Assembly: GCA_003671195.1 (NCBI GenBank)
Contig: QWPJ01000176.1
Location: forward strand, 1 to 39,573
Direction of reading: 5' to 3'
DNA: 39,573 nucleotides
DNA from: Planctomycetota bacterium
Lineage (GTDB): Bacteria > Planctomycetota > Planctomycetia > Pirellulales > Pirellulaceae
Position 1 is the stretch's first letter, and the number at the start of each line of letters is the position of its first letter. The position numbers were made by a program, and so were the translations under genes. Shown here one piece after another: positions 8,234-17,200 of the stretch. Under the pieces are notes generated by a model. It searched no databases, was not told the DNA's origin, and worked only from the letters and a program-made list of their open reading frames with translations.

Positions 8234-9106
8234 TCAGTAGCCCCGGCGTTCCAAGAGAGGTGGGGGGGCAAATCTAGGGGTGGTATTCCAGGCACCGCTG
8301 CTGGGTGGATTGCTGTAAGTTGGTGTGGCGTAAGTTGGGGAGTTGTAGGGAACGCTGCGGCTCGAGGTGTTCGGGATATGGCCACCGGAGCTTGTGGGTA
8401 CCCGGTGGGTGGTCATTCGCGAGGAGGCCGGAATTGCCGATCGCGACGGGGTGCTGTTGTAGGGGCCTGTGATGGGGACGACATCGACGGTCTGCATGGC
8501 CGTGATGACATACTCGCTGACCCCTTCTTGGCTCAGTCGGATCACTTCGTTGACATCGGGTCGTGTCACGACTCCGTTGGTTTGGAGTTGGGCGACGATG
8601 ACATTCTCGCTCACGCCGCTGCGGACCATGTGGACGACCTCGTCGGTGCTTACGGGGCGACGCACCGGGGCGAGGCGTTGAGGGACACCGCGAGGCACGA
8701 CCGCCGGGGTTCCGACGATCACAGTCGGTTGGCCGACGTATCCGTAGGGTTGGGCGTAGGTCTGTTGCTGATAGAACTGTTGGCGTTGTCGTTCGTAAGC
8801 TTGACGTTGTCGCTCGTAGGCCTCACGTTGTCGCTCATAGCGATCGCGTTGGTTTCCGACCAATCCGCCTGCGACGGCACCGACGGCACCGCCGATCAAG
8901 GCTCCTTCGGCGGTTTGGTCTTTATGGTTGTGTCCGACGACACCCCCGACGACCGCTCCGGCGAGTCCACCTAAGACGGCCCCGTTTCGGGTGTTTTCCT
9001 GTCCGAAAACGACCGAGCCGTGGATTGGGCAAGCCAATGCTAGCCAAAGCGTCAGCTTAGAGAGGATTTTTTTTCGACGTCCAAAACTGGTATGATCGTT
9101 CGTCAT
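8234..9106 (-). CDS. Exported glycine-zipper protein
   Basis: The protein is 290 residues. A signal peptide (basic start, hydrophobic 'KLTLWLALACPIHGSVVFG', residues 17-35) is followed by a glycine zipper at about 42-84: 'GAVLGGLAGAVVGGVVG' and 'GALIGGAVGAVAGGLVG'. Such segments insert into or pack in membranes and occur in small outer-envelope proteins. A heptad-like 'YERQREA/YERQRQA' repeat at about 90-110 predicts a short coiled coil. A globular part with 'STDEVVHMVRSGVSENVIVAQLQ' follows; two similar helices, the second near 'DVNEVIRLSQEGVSEYVITAM', suggest an internal duplication. The end is Ser/Pro/Tyr-rich. ATG at 9106 has AAGGA nine bases upstream. The role is unknown; an envelope structural protein is likely. 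Confidence 0.8.
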   Translation of the reverse strand: MTNDHTSFGRRKKILSKLTLWLALACPIHGSVVFGQENTRNGAVLGGLAGAVVGGVVGHNHKDQTAEGALIGGAVGAVAGGLVGNQRDRYERQREAYERQRQAYERQRQQFYQQQTYAQPYGYVGQPTVIVGTPAVVPRGVPQRLAPVRRPVSTDEVVHMVRSGVSENVIVAQLQTNGVVTRPDVNEVIRLSQEGVSEYVITAMQTVDVVPITGPYNSTPSRSAIPASSRMTTHRVPTSSGGHIPNTSSRSVPYNSPTYATPTYSNPPSSGAWNTTPRFAPPPLLERRGY

Positions 9107-9183
9107 GAAGTTGGATCCTTGAACCTTCGAATCATCCTGAATTTGTTGTGTCTTTTGCCTGGGTTTGTTCCAGGGTCACTGGG

Positions 9184-9203
9184 AGATTTCAAGCTCGAAA
9201 TCT
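9184..9203. promoter_or_regulatory. Inverted repeat between divergent genes
   Basis: AGATTTC and GAAATCT form a perfect 7-base inverted repeat around AAGCTC. It lies midway between the divergent glycine-zipper and propeller genes. The position suits an operator controlling one or both, but no regulator gene is adjacent. Confidence 0.3.
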
Positions 9204-9313
9204 ATTGGGACTTACGTAGATTATCGACTTTTCTAAGTCTAGACTGAAACTTTGTACCCCCAGGCGGGTTGGTTCTTGGTACGGCCATAAGAAACCTTAG
9301 GAACCCAAACGGC

Positions 9314-10837
9314 ATGAATCCCTCATCGACGATCGACTCCAAGAGCCTTGCCAATACGATTCAGGAAGTTCGCCGACGCAGGCGACTAGGGTGGCTTATC
9401 TTCTCGCTGGTTGTTTTGGGTGTGGGGCTTTTGGGGATGTTATTCCAAGCTTCGGGGCTAGGTGCTCGGAATGCTCGAGGGTCCATTCGCCCCGAATTGA
9501 CCACAGCATCCATGGAGGTTGCTTCGGCTCCTGGACCCGAGCAGCGCGATTCTGCGGCGAGTCCCGGCGTGGATGCCGAGGTCGATTGGATCGAGCCCGA
9601 CGCGTTAGCTTGGTCGCGTTTCCGAGGCCCCAATGGCTCGGGCGTTAGCTCCGATGCGACGATCCCGACGGCTTGGTCCGAAACGCAGAACCTTAAATGG
9701 TCGACGAGCCTTCCGGGACCTGGTTCCTCGAGTCCTGTGTTGACCGATCGGTTTGTTTTTGTGACTTGTTACGCTGGCATCGAGCCCCAAGGGCGTCAAG
9801 CCGATACGAGCAATCTCAAACGGCTTTTGGTGTGCATCAATCGCGAGAATGGCAGCGTGGTTTGGAAGCACACCGAAGACGGGGTACAACCCGAGGATCG
9901 CTATCAAGGGATGGGAGTACCCGAGCACGGCTATGCGACGAATACTCCGGTGACGGATGGAAAACGGGTCTTTGCCTTTCTTGGCAAGTCCGGAGTTTTC
10001 GGCTTCGACCTTGAGGGGAACAAGCTTTGGCACACGAGCGTCGGTACCGAATCGGGGAATCGAGGATGGGGAACAGCTTCGAGTTTGATCCTTTATAAGG
10101 ACCTTGTGATCGTCAACGCCTCGGAGGAGAGCCAGACTATCCGAGCGCTCAGAGCGTCCGATGGTCAGGAAGTTTGGAAGGCTACCGGATCGGCCCTCGA
10201 GCTGGCTTATGGGACCCCGATTTTGGCGAAGGTCGATGAGCAGCGGACCGATTTGGTCATCGCCGTACCTGGTGAGATTTGGGGCTTGAGCCCAACGACC
10301 GGCAAACTCTTGTGGTTTGCAGAGACATCCTTGACGGGGAATCTTTCTCCGAGTTTGTTGCTCGATGGCGATACGGTCATCGCCTTTGGTGGTTATCGAT
10401 CCAGTGGGTCGATGGCCGTGCGCGTTGGGGGAACCGGAGATGTGACCAAAACGCATACGGTCTGGACCAGTCGAAATTCTTCGTATGTATCCACACCGGT
10501 GATGGTTGACGACAAGCTTTATTGGATCGACGACAAGGGGACTTTTTATGCGAGTTCTGCCAAGAGCGGCGAATTGATTCAGCGCAGCCGGGTCTCGAAC
10601 ATCACCTCGAGGGACCGACCCGTGTACGCATCGGCCGTATCGATCGGTGATCATTTGTATTTTCAGACACGTTTTGACGGTTTGATCGTCGCAACGCAAA
10701 GCGCCGAGTTGGCTGTCGTCAGTCAGAATCGATTTGAGAGTGACAAGAGCATGTTCAATGCGACCCCGGCAGTCGATCGGGGCGAGTTGTACCTTAGGTC
10801 CGACTCGAAGCTCTATTGTGTCCGTCCCGAAAAATAA
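9314..10837 (+). CDS. Membrane-anchored PQQ-like beta-propeller protein
   Basis: From the ATG at 9314 the protein has 507 residues; this start is preferred over the upstream TTG at 9269 because AGGAA lies about 11 bases before it. A basic cluster (RRRRRLG) precedes one membrane helix at about 25-45, so the rest is probably periplasmic. The propeller begins with 'WSRFRGPNGSGVSSDATIPTAWSE', the standard opening of planctomycete PQQ/BamB-like proteins. It continues with repeated blades: 'GSVVWKHTEDG', 'GNKLWHTSVGT', 'GQEVWKATGSA', 'GKLLWFAETS', and a last 'LYCVRPEK'. Whether PQQ is bound is unknown; many of these are non-enzymatic. The EF-hand gene starts 43 bases downstream, so the two are probably co-transcribed. 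Confidence 0.88.
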   Translation: MNPSSTIDSKSLANTIQEVRRRRRLGWLIFSLVVLGVGLLGMLFQASGLGARNARGSIRPELTTASMEVASAPGPEQRDSAASPGVDAEVDWIEPDALAWSRFRGPNGSGVSSDATIPTAWSETQNLKWSTSLPGPGSSSPVLTDRFVFVTCYAGIEPQGRQADTSNLKRLLVCINRENGSVVWKHTEDGVQPEDRYQGMGVPEHGYATNTPVTDGKRVFAFLGKSGVFGFDLEGNKLWHTSVGTESGNRGWGTASSLILYKDLVIVNASEESQTIRALRASDGQEVWKATGSALELAYGTPILAKVDEQRTDLVIAVPGEIWGLSPTTGKLLWFAETSLTGNLSPSLLLDGDTVIAFGGYRSSGSMAVRVGGTGDVTKTHTVWTSRNSSYVSTPVMVDDKLYWIDDKGTFYASSAKSGELIQRSRVSNITSRDRPVYASAVSIGDHLYFQTRFDGLIVATQSAELAVVSQNRFESDKSMFNATPAVDRGELYLRSDSKLYCVRPEK

Positions 10838-10880
10838 CGCTCAGGTTGATAACTTCTCTTTTCTAAGGAAAAACCGCATC

Positions 10881-11984
10881 ATGAGAAAATTTTTGATGGT
10901 AGCTGCCCTCTTCGGCGCAGCGACTGGTTCGGGGCTTGCGCAGCCTCCCGACAGGCCGGGTCCACAAGAGGGTCCAAGACCGGGTCCACCCCCTGAGCGG
11001 GGTCCTGGGTTTGGTGGTGGGAATCGTCCGAGTCCCGAGGACTTTGTGAACATGGTGATGCGTTTTGATAAGGATTCCGATGGCAAGCTCGATCGCCAGG
11101 AGTTGATGGCGTTTGCTCAAGAATCACCACGTTTTGGAGTCCAAGGTCGCGGTGGCCCAGGTGGCCCAGGTGGCCCAGGCGGCCCTGGTGGCCCGCGAGA
11201 GGCCAGGCGGCCTGAGGGTGGTCCACCAGACGGCCCACGCGGCGAAGGCCCAGGCAGAGAAGGCCCACGGGGCGAAGGGCGCAGGCCCGAGGGAGGCCCA
11301 CCGGATGGCCCACGCGGTGAAGGTCCACGGGGCGAAGGGCGCAGGCCTGAGGGAGGCCCATCGGACGGCCCACGCGGCGAAGGCCCACGCGGTGATGGTC
11401 CAGGCAGAGAAGGCCCACGGGGCGAAGGGCGCAGGCCTGAGGGAGGCCCATCGGACGGCCCACGCGGCGAAGGCCCAGGCAGAGAAGGTCCAGGCAGAGA
11501 AGGCCCACGGGGCGAAGGGCGCAGGCCCGAGGGAGGCCCACCGGACGGCCCACCGGACGGCCCACGCGGCGAAGGCCCAGGCAGAGAAGGCCCAGGCAGA
11601 GAAGGCCCAGGCAGAGAAGGCCCACGCGGCGAAGGACCTGGCAGAGAAGGACCTGGCAGAGAGGGAATGAGGGGTCCGAATCCCGAACGACTCGTAGAGC
11701 GGGCCATGGAATTCGATCGTGATGGCGATGGCAAGCTCAATCGCGACGAGCTGATGGAATTTGCTCGAAGCATGCCAGGCCCTGGCGGCCCAGGCTTCGG
11801 TGGACCTGGCGGTCCTGGTTTTGGCGGCCCTGGATTCGGTGGACCCGGATTCGGTGGACCTGGTAGTCCTGGTGGCGGCCCACCCGGCCCTGGTGGCCCT
11901 GGCTTTGGTGGCCCTGGCGGCCCTGGTGGCCCTGGCGGTCCGGGCTTCGGTGGACCTGAGCGTCCACGTCGTCCTGATTTCTAA
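10881..11984 (+). CDS. Exported EF-hand protein with Gly/acidic pentapeptide repeats
   Basis: The start at 10881 (MRKFLMVAALFG) gives 367 residues with a signal peptide ending near 'GSGLAQ' at residue 21. Two canonical 12-residue EF-hand loops flank a repeat domain. Loop 1 is D63-K-D-S-D-G-K-L-D-R-Q-E74; loop 2 is DRDGDGKLNRDE at 279-290. Both carry all calcium ligands. Between them are about 28 units of five residues, each starting with Gly and ending with Glu or Asp (GPRGE, GPGRE, GRRPE, GGPPD). The period is five, so it is not collagen (period three). The C-terminal 70 residues are Gly/Pro/Phe-rich (GFGGPGG). It follows the propeller gene by 43 bases. It probably binds calcium outside the cytoplasm; the role is unknown. 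The repeats make the unit number likely to vary between strains. Confidence 0.85.
   Translation: MRKFLMVAALFGAATGSGLAQPPDRPGPQEGPRPGPPPERGPGFGGGNRPSPEDFVNMVMRFDKDSDGKLDRQELMAFAQESPRFGVQGRGGPGGPGGPGGPGGPREARRPEGGPPDGPRGEGPGREGPRGEGRRPEGGPPDGPRGEGPRGEGRRPEGGPSDGPRGEGPRGDGPGREGPRGEGRRPEGGPSDGPRGEGPGREGPGREGPRGEGRRPEGGPPDGPPDGPRGEGPGREGPGREGPGREGPRGEGPGREGPGREGMRGPNPERLVERAMEFDRDGDGKLNRDELMEFARSMPGPGGPGFGGPGGPGFGGPGFGGPGFGGPGSPGGGPPGPGGPGFGGPGGPGGPGGPGFGGPERPRRPDF
11215..11670 (+). repeat. In-frame 15-bp modular tandem repeat in the EF-hand gene
   Basis: The core GGCGAAGGGCGCAGGCC recurs at 11271, 11331, 11421 and 11511, spaced 60, 90 and 90 bases, all multiples of 15. Variants differ mostly at third codon positions. 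One 12-base duplication (near 11539-11562) breaks the five-residue period. Confidence 0.9.
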
Positions 11985-11999
11985 GTCCGGATCGATCCC

Positions 12000-12782
12000 C
12001 TAGGGTCTGAAGTTCTCCACGACGCCCACCGAGTGGATCCCCAAGGCTCTGAGGGCAGAGCAAGCATTTTCCAGAAGTTCGTTGGCGCTGAGTTCGGCGT
12101 CGACGACAACGATCGCTGCGTGGAGCGATTCGGGGGTTTGGTAACCGACGAGCGATTGAGATTCTTTCGTCAGCACGCAGGAGTCGAGAATCACTAGGTC
12201 AAAGTCCTTGGCCAGCCGCTGAACGAACTTGGCCATCCGAGGTCCCTCGGACTTCAGGAGGCTCAGCGGTTGCGGTTCGGTCAGAGGAAAGATCGTTATC
12301 TTCTCTTCGATCGAGCAGACAGCCGCTTCGTCCATCGAAAGCTTTTCGATGATGCACTGGTGCCAGGAGTTGGGGGCATCGATTTGGAGTTGGTCGATCA
12401 AGCTTGGGTGCTGCAGATCGGCGTCGACCAAGGCGACCTTCAAACCGGCTTGGGAGGCGGCTCTTGCCAGATGCATCGAGACGGTCGATCGACCGACGCC
12501 TCGTTCGCCGCTGGTGACAGCGAGTGTTTTTAGGCCTGCGCGATTGGAGGTTGCCAAGTGTTGGCTCACTCGTCGCATCGACTCGGAGTTGACTTCTTGG
12601 AGTTTCAAAACGACCTCGGGCCAGCAGAACGCGTCGACTTCCCAGCACGGGCAGATCGGCTCGGGGGAATCCCAAGGTTCCATCGGCGCGGGGGATTGTT
12701 CAAGCCGCTTTCGGACGTTTTGGGTCGGCAAAGCCGTTTCGCTGTCCCAGGTGCCAAGAAACGAGACCGGTGTTTGACTCAT
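12000..12782 (-). CDS. CpsD/BY-kinase-like P-loop ATPase with altered Walker A
   Basis: The protein is 260 residues. After a variable 75-residue N-terminus comes a MinD/ParA/BY-kinase-type P-loop domain. 'TLAVTSGERGVGRSTVSMHLARAA' is the Walker A region, 'VALVDADLQHPSL' fits Walker A' of tyrosine kinases (VDADxxxPS), and 'DFDLVILDSCVL' fits Walker B. The Walker A is G-E-R-G-V-G-R-S-T: the Lys that normally contacts the phosphates in GK[ST] is Arg. Classical BY-kinases also end in a Tyr cluster; this one ends in VVENFRP without one. The upstream co-directional gene encodes a membrane protein with a Tyr-rich tail, 64 bases away. It may be an envelope polysaccharide regulator or a pseudo-ATPase; a ParA-like function is less likely. 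Confidence 0.8.
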   Translation of the reverse strand: MSQTPVSFLGTWDSETALPTQNVRKRLEQSPAPMEPWDSPEPICPCWEVDAFCWPEVVLKLQEVNSESMRRVSQHLATSNRAGLKTLAVTSGERGVGRSTVSMHLARAASQAGLKVALVDADLQHPSLIDQLQIDAPNSWHQCIIEKLSMDEAAVCSIEEKITIFPLTEPQPLSLLKSEGPRMAKFVQRLAKDFDLVILDSCVLTKESQSLVGYQTPESLHAAIVVVDAELSANELLENACSALRALGIHSVGVVENFRP

Positions 12783-12846
12783 AGTGACTCTTCCTGTGGT
12801 GGGCCAAGGAACAAGGATAGACGGGGGGATGGATCAACGAGGTTTG

Positions 12847-14031
12847 TCATTGCGTCGGCTCAGTGCCGATGGGTTGGTACGGTGTGGGTGGAGTGGGGAT
12901 CTCCATCGAGGTCGGTCTGCTCGGGAGAAAATCGCCGTTGTAGCTATTGGTGTTGTAGCTATTGGTGTTGTAGCTTTTGGCGTTGTAGTTGTTGGTTGGA
13001 AGCGTTTGGGGCTGAGGCAAGCTCAGTGGTTCGTACTTTTGGCGAACGGGAGGATAGGTCTCTCCGCTGAGTTGAACCGATGAAGGTGAGCCGGGTTCTC
13101 GGTTGGTCATTTCGACCGGTTTGCCTTGTCGCAATCGGATCATATCCCTGGTGTTGAGTGAAGCGGCCGGGATCGTGTTTGGGACGCTAGGGGTGAAGGC
13201 CGCCGGTGGGCTGGCCGGTGGGATGGCCGTTTTGGGGGCCGCCCCCGGCCCGAGAGTCGATCCGAGAGCCGGCCCGTTTGGCAGTGAAGCAACAGGCAAC
13301 GAGGCAACAGGCAACGAGGCAACAGGCAACAAAGCAACGGGCAGTGGGACTTGAGGCAGTGCTTCGGCCTGGAACTGGGCTTGTTGGATTTGGCCTTGAG
13401 CTCCTTCCGTTTGGTAGCTTAGCGGTTCGGAGATCTCCAGAGTGGCCTTATCGCTGGGGTCGGCCTGGGGCTTGGAGGGTTCGGCTTCGGAGACGGAGCG
13501 GTTCGGTTGGGGGATTAGGGGGACTTGGTAGGAGGCGCGTTGTGGTCCCCCATTGGAGATGATGCCTCGCTCGGAGATGCCTCGCTCGGAGATGCCTTGC
13601 TCGGGGATGCCTCGCTCGGGGATGGCGTGGAATGAGGAATCTGTTTGCGGGGGAGTGGAGAGAGGGTTTTCCGCGTTGTTGATTTGGCTTGTGCGATGGG
13701 CAGCGCGCGAGGATTCGGAAGCTCGATCCGAGTAGAGTTTCGCACCGATGAGCATGAGTGCCAGCGCTAGGAATCCGATAGCGGCGTTGAGCAAGCTGGC
13801 CGATTTTTCTTTTTGGCGTTCGTCTCGGCGCGAGTGGGTCGGATCGTTCGGTGGCGAGACCAGAGGCAATCGCGTCGAGACCGTTGCGATGGGGTCGGGT
13901 TGTGGCGCAACGGGAGTCGCGAGGGTCGAATCGGAGAGATTCGGGAGTGAAAAAAGGACAGGGGGGAGGCTCGATGGAGTTTCGTGCCGCCGCAGATTTC
14001 TGGGTGTTTTGGTAGGTTGTCGTGGGTTCAT
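12847..14031 (-). CDS. Single-pass membrane protein with Pro-rich repeats and Tyr-rich tail
   Basis: The ATG at 14031 is preferred because AAGGA lies six bases before it; a GTG at 14064 is the alternative. The 394 residues have a Pro/Ser-rich cytoplasm-like N-terminus, a membrane helix at about 79-98 ('LLNAAIGFLALALMLIGAKL'), then a long disordered region. That region contains three different short repeats: ERGI/EQGI units, LPVA(S/L) units, and a YN(T/A)(N/K)S unit giving NNYNAKSYNTNSYNTNSY near residue 360. The conserved-looking segment 'TRDMIRLRQGKPVEMTNREPGSP' could be functional. It lies directly upstream of the BY-kinase-like gene. Together they may resemble a split adaptor/kinase pair, with this protein as membrane partner and perhaps as phosphorylation target. 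That is inference. Confidence 0.7.
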   Translation of the reverse strand: MNPRQPTKTPRNLRRHETPSSLPPVLFSLPNLSDSTLATPVAPQPDPIATVSTRLPLVSPPNDPTHSRRDERQKEKSASLLNAAIGFLALALMLIGAKLYSDRASESSRAAHRTSQINNAENPLSTPPQTDSSFHAIPERGIPEQGISERGISERGIISNGGPQRASYQVPLIPQPNRSVSEAEPSKPQADPSDKATLEISEPLSYQTEGAQGQIQQAQFQAEALPQVPLPVALLPVASLPVASLPVASLPNGPALGSTLGPGAAPKTAIPPASPPAAFTPSVPNTIPAASLNTRDMIRLRQGKPVEMTNREPGSPSSVQLSGETYPPVRQKYEPLSLPQPQTLPTNNYNAKSYNTNSYNTNSYNGDFLPSRPTSMEIPTPPTPYQPIGTEPTQ

Positions 14032-14246
14032 GGTGGGTCCTTTTTCATTCCGTTCGGGGGACACCTTGGTTTGGAGGATTCCGACTGTACGGACCTTGGG
14101 CGTGAAAATCTATATCGACTCGGTCGACCGCGACGATTCGTTAAAATTGGTCGATTGGGGTGGGTTTTCCGGTTAGGGGTGCCGGGTCAAGAGAAGTGAC
14201 AGCATTGGGGCTATCGAAGGACCGATGGCGGGGTGTTGAGCAAGGG

Positions 14247-17200
14247 TTAGCCGGAGGTCGATTCGGTGCGGAGTTGTTCTTGGAGTTTTTCGATGCGTTT
14301 GGGTGAGACGCTCATTCGGGTGCCGAGTTTTTGGGCATGGATCGAGACGCGGAATTCTTCGATCATCCAGCGGTAATCCAGGAGAGTGCCGTCGGGGTAC
14401 CAATGGAGTTTGTGTTTGGCGACGGCGAGTTGGTTTTCGAGTTCCGCGATTCGTTTTGAGTAATCTTTGGAGGCTTCGGCCGGAGCCAGATCGGATTGTT
14501 GGTCTTTGGGGTGGCCCGAGGTGCGAAGTTTTTCGATGCGCAGGGCCAAGGCGTTGAGGAAGCGTGGGATATCTTTGACGAACAGCCATGGGGTGTGCAT
14601 AGCGTGGGCAGGGTCCATGAGTCCATCGAGTTGAGCGCGAAGGGAGGAGGATTGTTCCCAGAGGGGTTTGGGCAAGCTTTCCTTGAGGCGTCGTATTTGT
14701 TGGTAGGCTTCTGCGAATTTTGGCAACCAGCGAGCCAGTTCGACCGTTGCGGCTCCGATCTTTTGTACCTTTCCGGCCCGGCGTGCTTCCCAGTCGAGCA
14801 GGGTGCGTGGGCAGGGTTCGAATCGGCCGAAGTCTTTGATCCAATTGGTTTCGACGAGAGCCAAGCGAACCATCAGTTGGGCGACGAAGTCGGTGAGTTT
14901 ATTCGCATCGAAGCGATCCGAGAGCCAGAGGGTGCATTGGGTCCATTTGGGTAAGAATTGGATTTGGCTTTTGAGTTCGCGTCGTTCTTGGATGGCCAGC
15001 GATCGGACCATGGTTTCGCGAAGTTGTTGTTCGGCAAGATGGGGGAGGTCGTAGATGGTCGTTGAGACTTTCGCATCGTTCCAAAGGAGGCTCGGGTAGC
15101 GTTCCATGCGAACACCGCCGATGAGTTCGATGATTTTTTTGGGGAGTTCGGGTATATCCCAAGCTTGCATGTGGGAGCGTTGCCAGGGGTAGTTGGTTGC
15201 GGGGGCGTTTGCAGGCCGATCGGCTTTGGGTTTCGACTCGAGTTGCACTTGGGCGGTTTGTTGGATGGTTGTCCATTCGCGAGTGACGGCCAAATTGTTG
15301 CCTTTGGTATCTTTGAGTTCGATACGAAACCGCAGATGTTCGGGGAGCGAGGAGGGGTTGAAGTCGGCGCGTTGAACCGGTTGTCCGATGTGTTTCGAGC
15401 ATAGATCGCACAAGCTTCTCCAGAACGGTTCGGAGCGGGCGGCCGCATCGAGCATTTTAGGGAGCAGGGATTTGACGGTATCGGGGATGGGGACGAGTTG
15501 GCGTCGCAGGGGTTTGGGGAGTGATTTCAGGAGTGCAGCGAGTTTTTCCTCGAGGAGTCCTGGGACGAGCCATTCGAGTTTTTCTTGGTGGAGTTGTTCG
15601 ACGAACGACTCGGGGACTTCAAGGGTCACACCATCGAGTTCGGAGCCGGGTTCGAAGCGGTAGGAGAGTGGCAGTCGGCTTGTAGGACCTACTTCGAGTT
15701 GGTCGGGGAAGTCCTTGGCCATCGACCTTGGATCGAGTTGCAGGTCGAGAGAATCGAGCGAGAGGAACGGCGGAGCCTTGGTATCTTTGAGGGTTTTGTC
15801 CCATTGCTCCAGGGACACCCGATCGACGACATGTTCGGGGATGCAATTGCGGTAGAAGTTCAGTAGGGCGAAGGAATCCACGACGCAATCTCTGCGTCGG
15901 GTTTTATCGCCGATGCGTTGGATTTGATCGAGGAACGACTGGTTATGGCTCCAGAATTTGGCGCGCGATTCGAGTTGCACTTCTGCTAGGCCGTGTTCGA
16001 TGAGCAGATCGCGAGCGAGTTTAGGGTCTAGGGGAGCCAGGGGTACGGGGTGACGATTGACGGCAGGGAGTCCGAGTAGCGAGCCGCGTCGCATGACCAT
16101 TGCCGAGCCTTGTTTGCGGCTGAAGTGGGGTTCATCGTAGGAGTACTTCAGGCAGTGTCCGAGGACTTTTTCGATCCAGACCGGATCGATGCGAGCGTTG
16201 GTCCGCGCGAAGCGGTCGTGGGTTTCGACGATTTCCGAGCAGACGATCCATTTGGCGTTGGAGCCTTTGAGGCACGATCCTGGCCACAGGAGCAGTTCCA
16301 TGTTCGAGCCCCCTCGGTATTTCCCTTTGTCGTCGAGCATGGCCACACCGGAGGGGAGTCCTGCGAGGATGGCTTGATGGAGCTCTGCGTATCCGTCGGC
16401 GAATCGATCGCGGGGAGTCGAGGGGTTTTGGGAGGCGTTTGTTGGAGTCGCATCTGGATCGCCGATGGGGATGCGTCGGGATTGGATCGACAGGCCGGCT
16501 TCTCGGCACTGTTCCATGAGTTGTCGGTGGATGTCTCCCCATTCTCGGAGGCGGGTCATGGACAGGAAGGCATCGCGGCAGGCTTTTTCCAGTCGGCTTC
16601 GACCGAGTTTTTCGCGGAGGTTTTGGTAGAAATCCCAGATCCGCAGGAGCGTCATGAAATCGCTTTGGGGATCGCGGAATCGCAGGTGGGCGGCATCTGC
16701 GGCTTGTTGGAATTCGGGTGGGCGAACGCGTGGGTCTTGGGTTTCAAGGGCCGAGGCGATGATGAGCATTTCGTGGAGGCAGCCGTTGTCGTGGGCAGCC
16801 AGGAGCATCCGACCGGTGCGAGGCGAGACGGGCCAGTTTGCCAGGGTGCGTCCGATCTGCGTGAGGCTTCCGTCTTGATCGATGGCTTCGATTTCGCGGA
16901 GGGTTTGAAGACCTTCGCGGGTGCTATCGGGGCGTGGTGGGTCGAGCCAGGCGAGCGATTCGATGTCATCGATCTTCAGGGACTTAGCGTGCAGGATGGT
17001 TGCGGCCAGATCGCATCGCATGATTTCGGGTTGTGCGAAACCGTTGCGTGAGTGGTAGTCTTGTTCGTCGAACAAACGGATTGCGATGCCAGGTCCCAAT
17101 CGACCGCATCGACCGCTGCGTTGGTTGGCTGAAGCTTGGCAGATCGGTTCGATGGGCAATCGTTGGACTCGGCTTCGGGGAGCATAGCGAGAGACTCTTG

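Noticed and set aside
9269..9313. TTG start of the propeller gene
   Set aside because: The ATG at 9314 has a better-placed AGGAA and immediately precedes the basic and membrane segments; the extra 15 residues show nothing.
11113..11773. Several long open frames on both strands through the EF-hand gene
   Set aside because: The 15-bp repeat keeps all frames open. Only the plus frame with a signal peptide, two EF-hands and a start with ribosome binding site is coherent.
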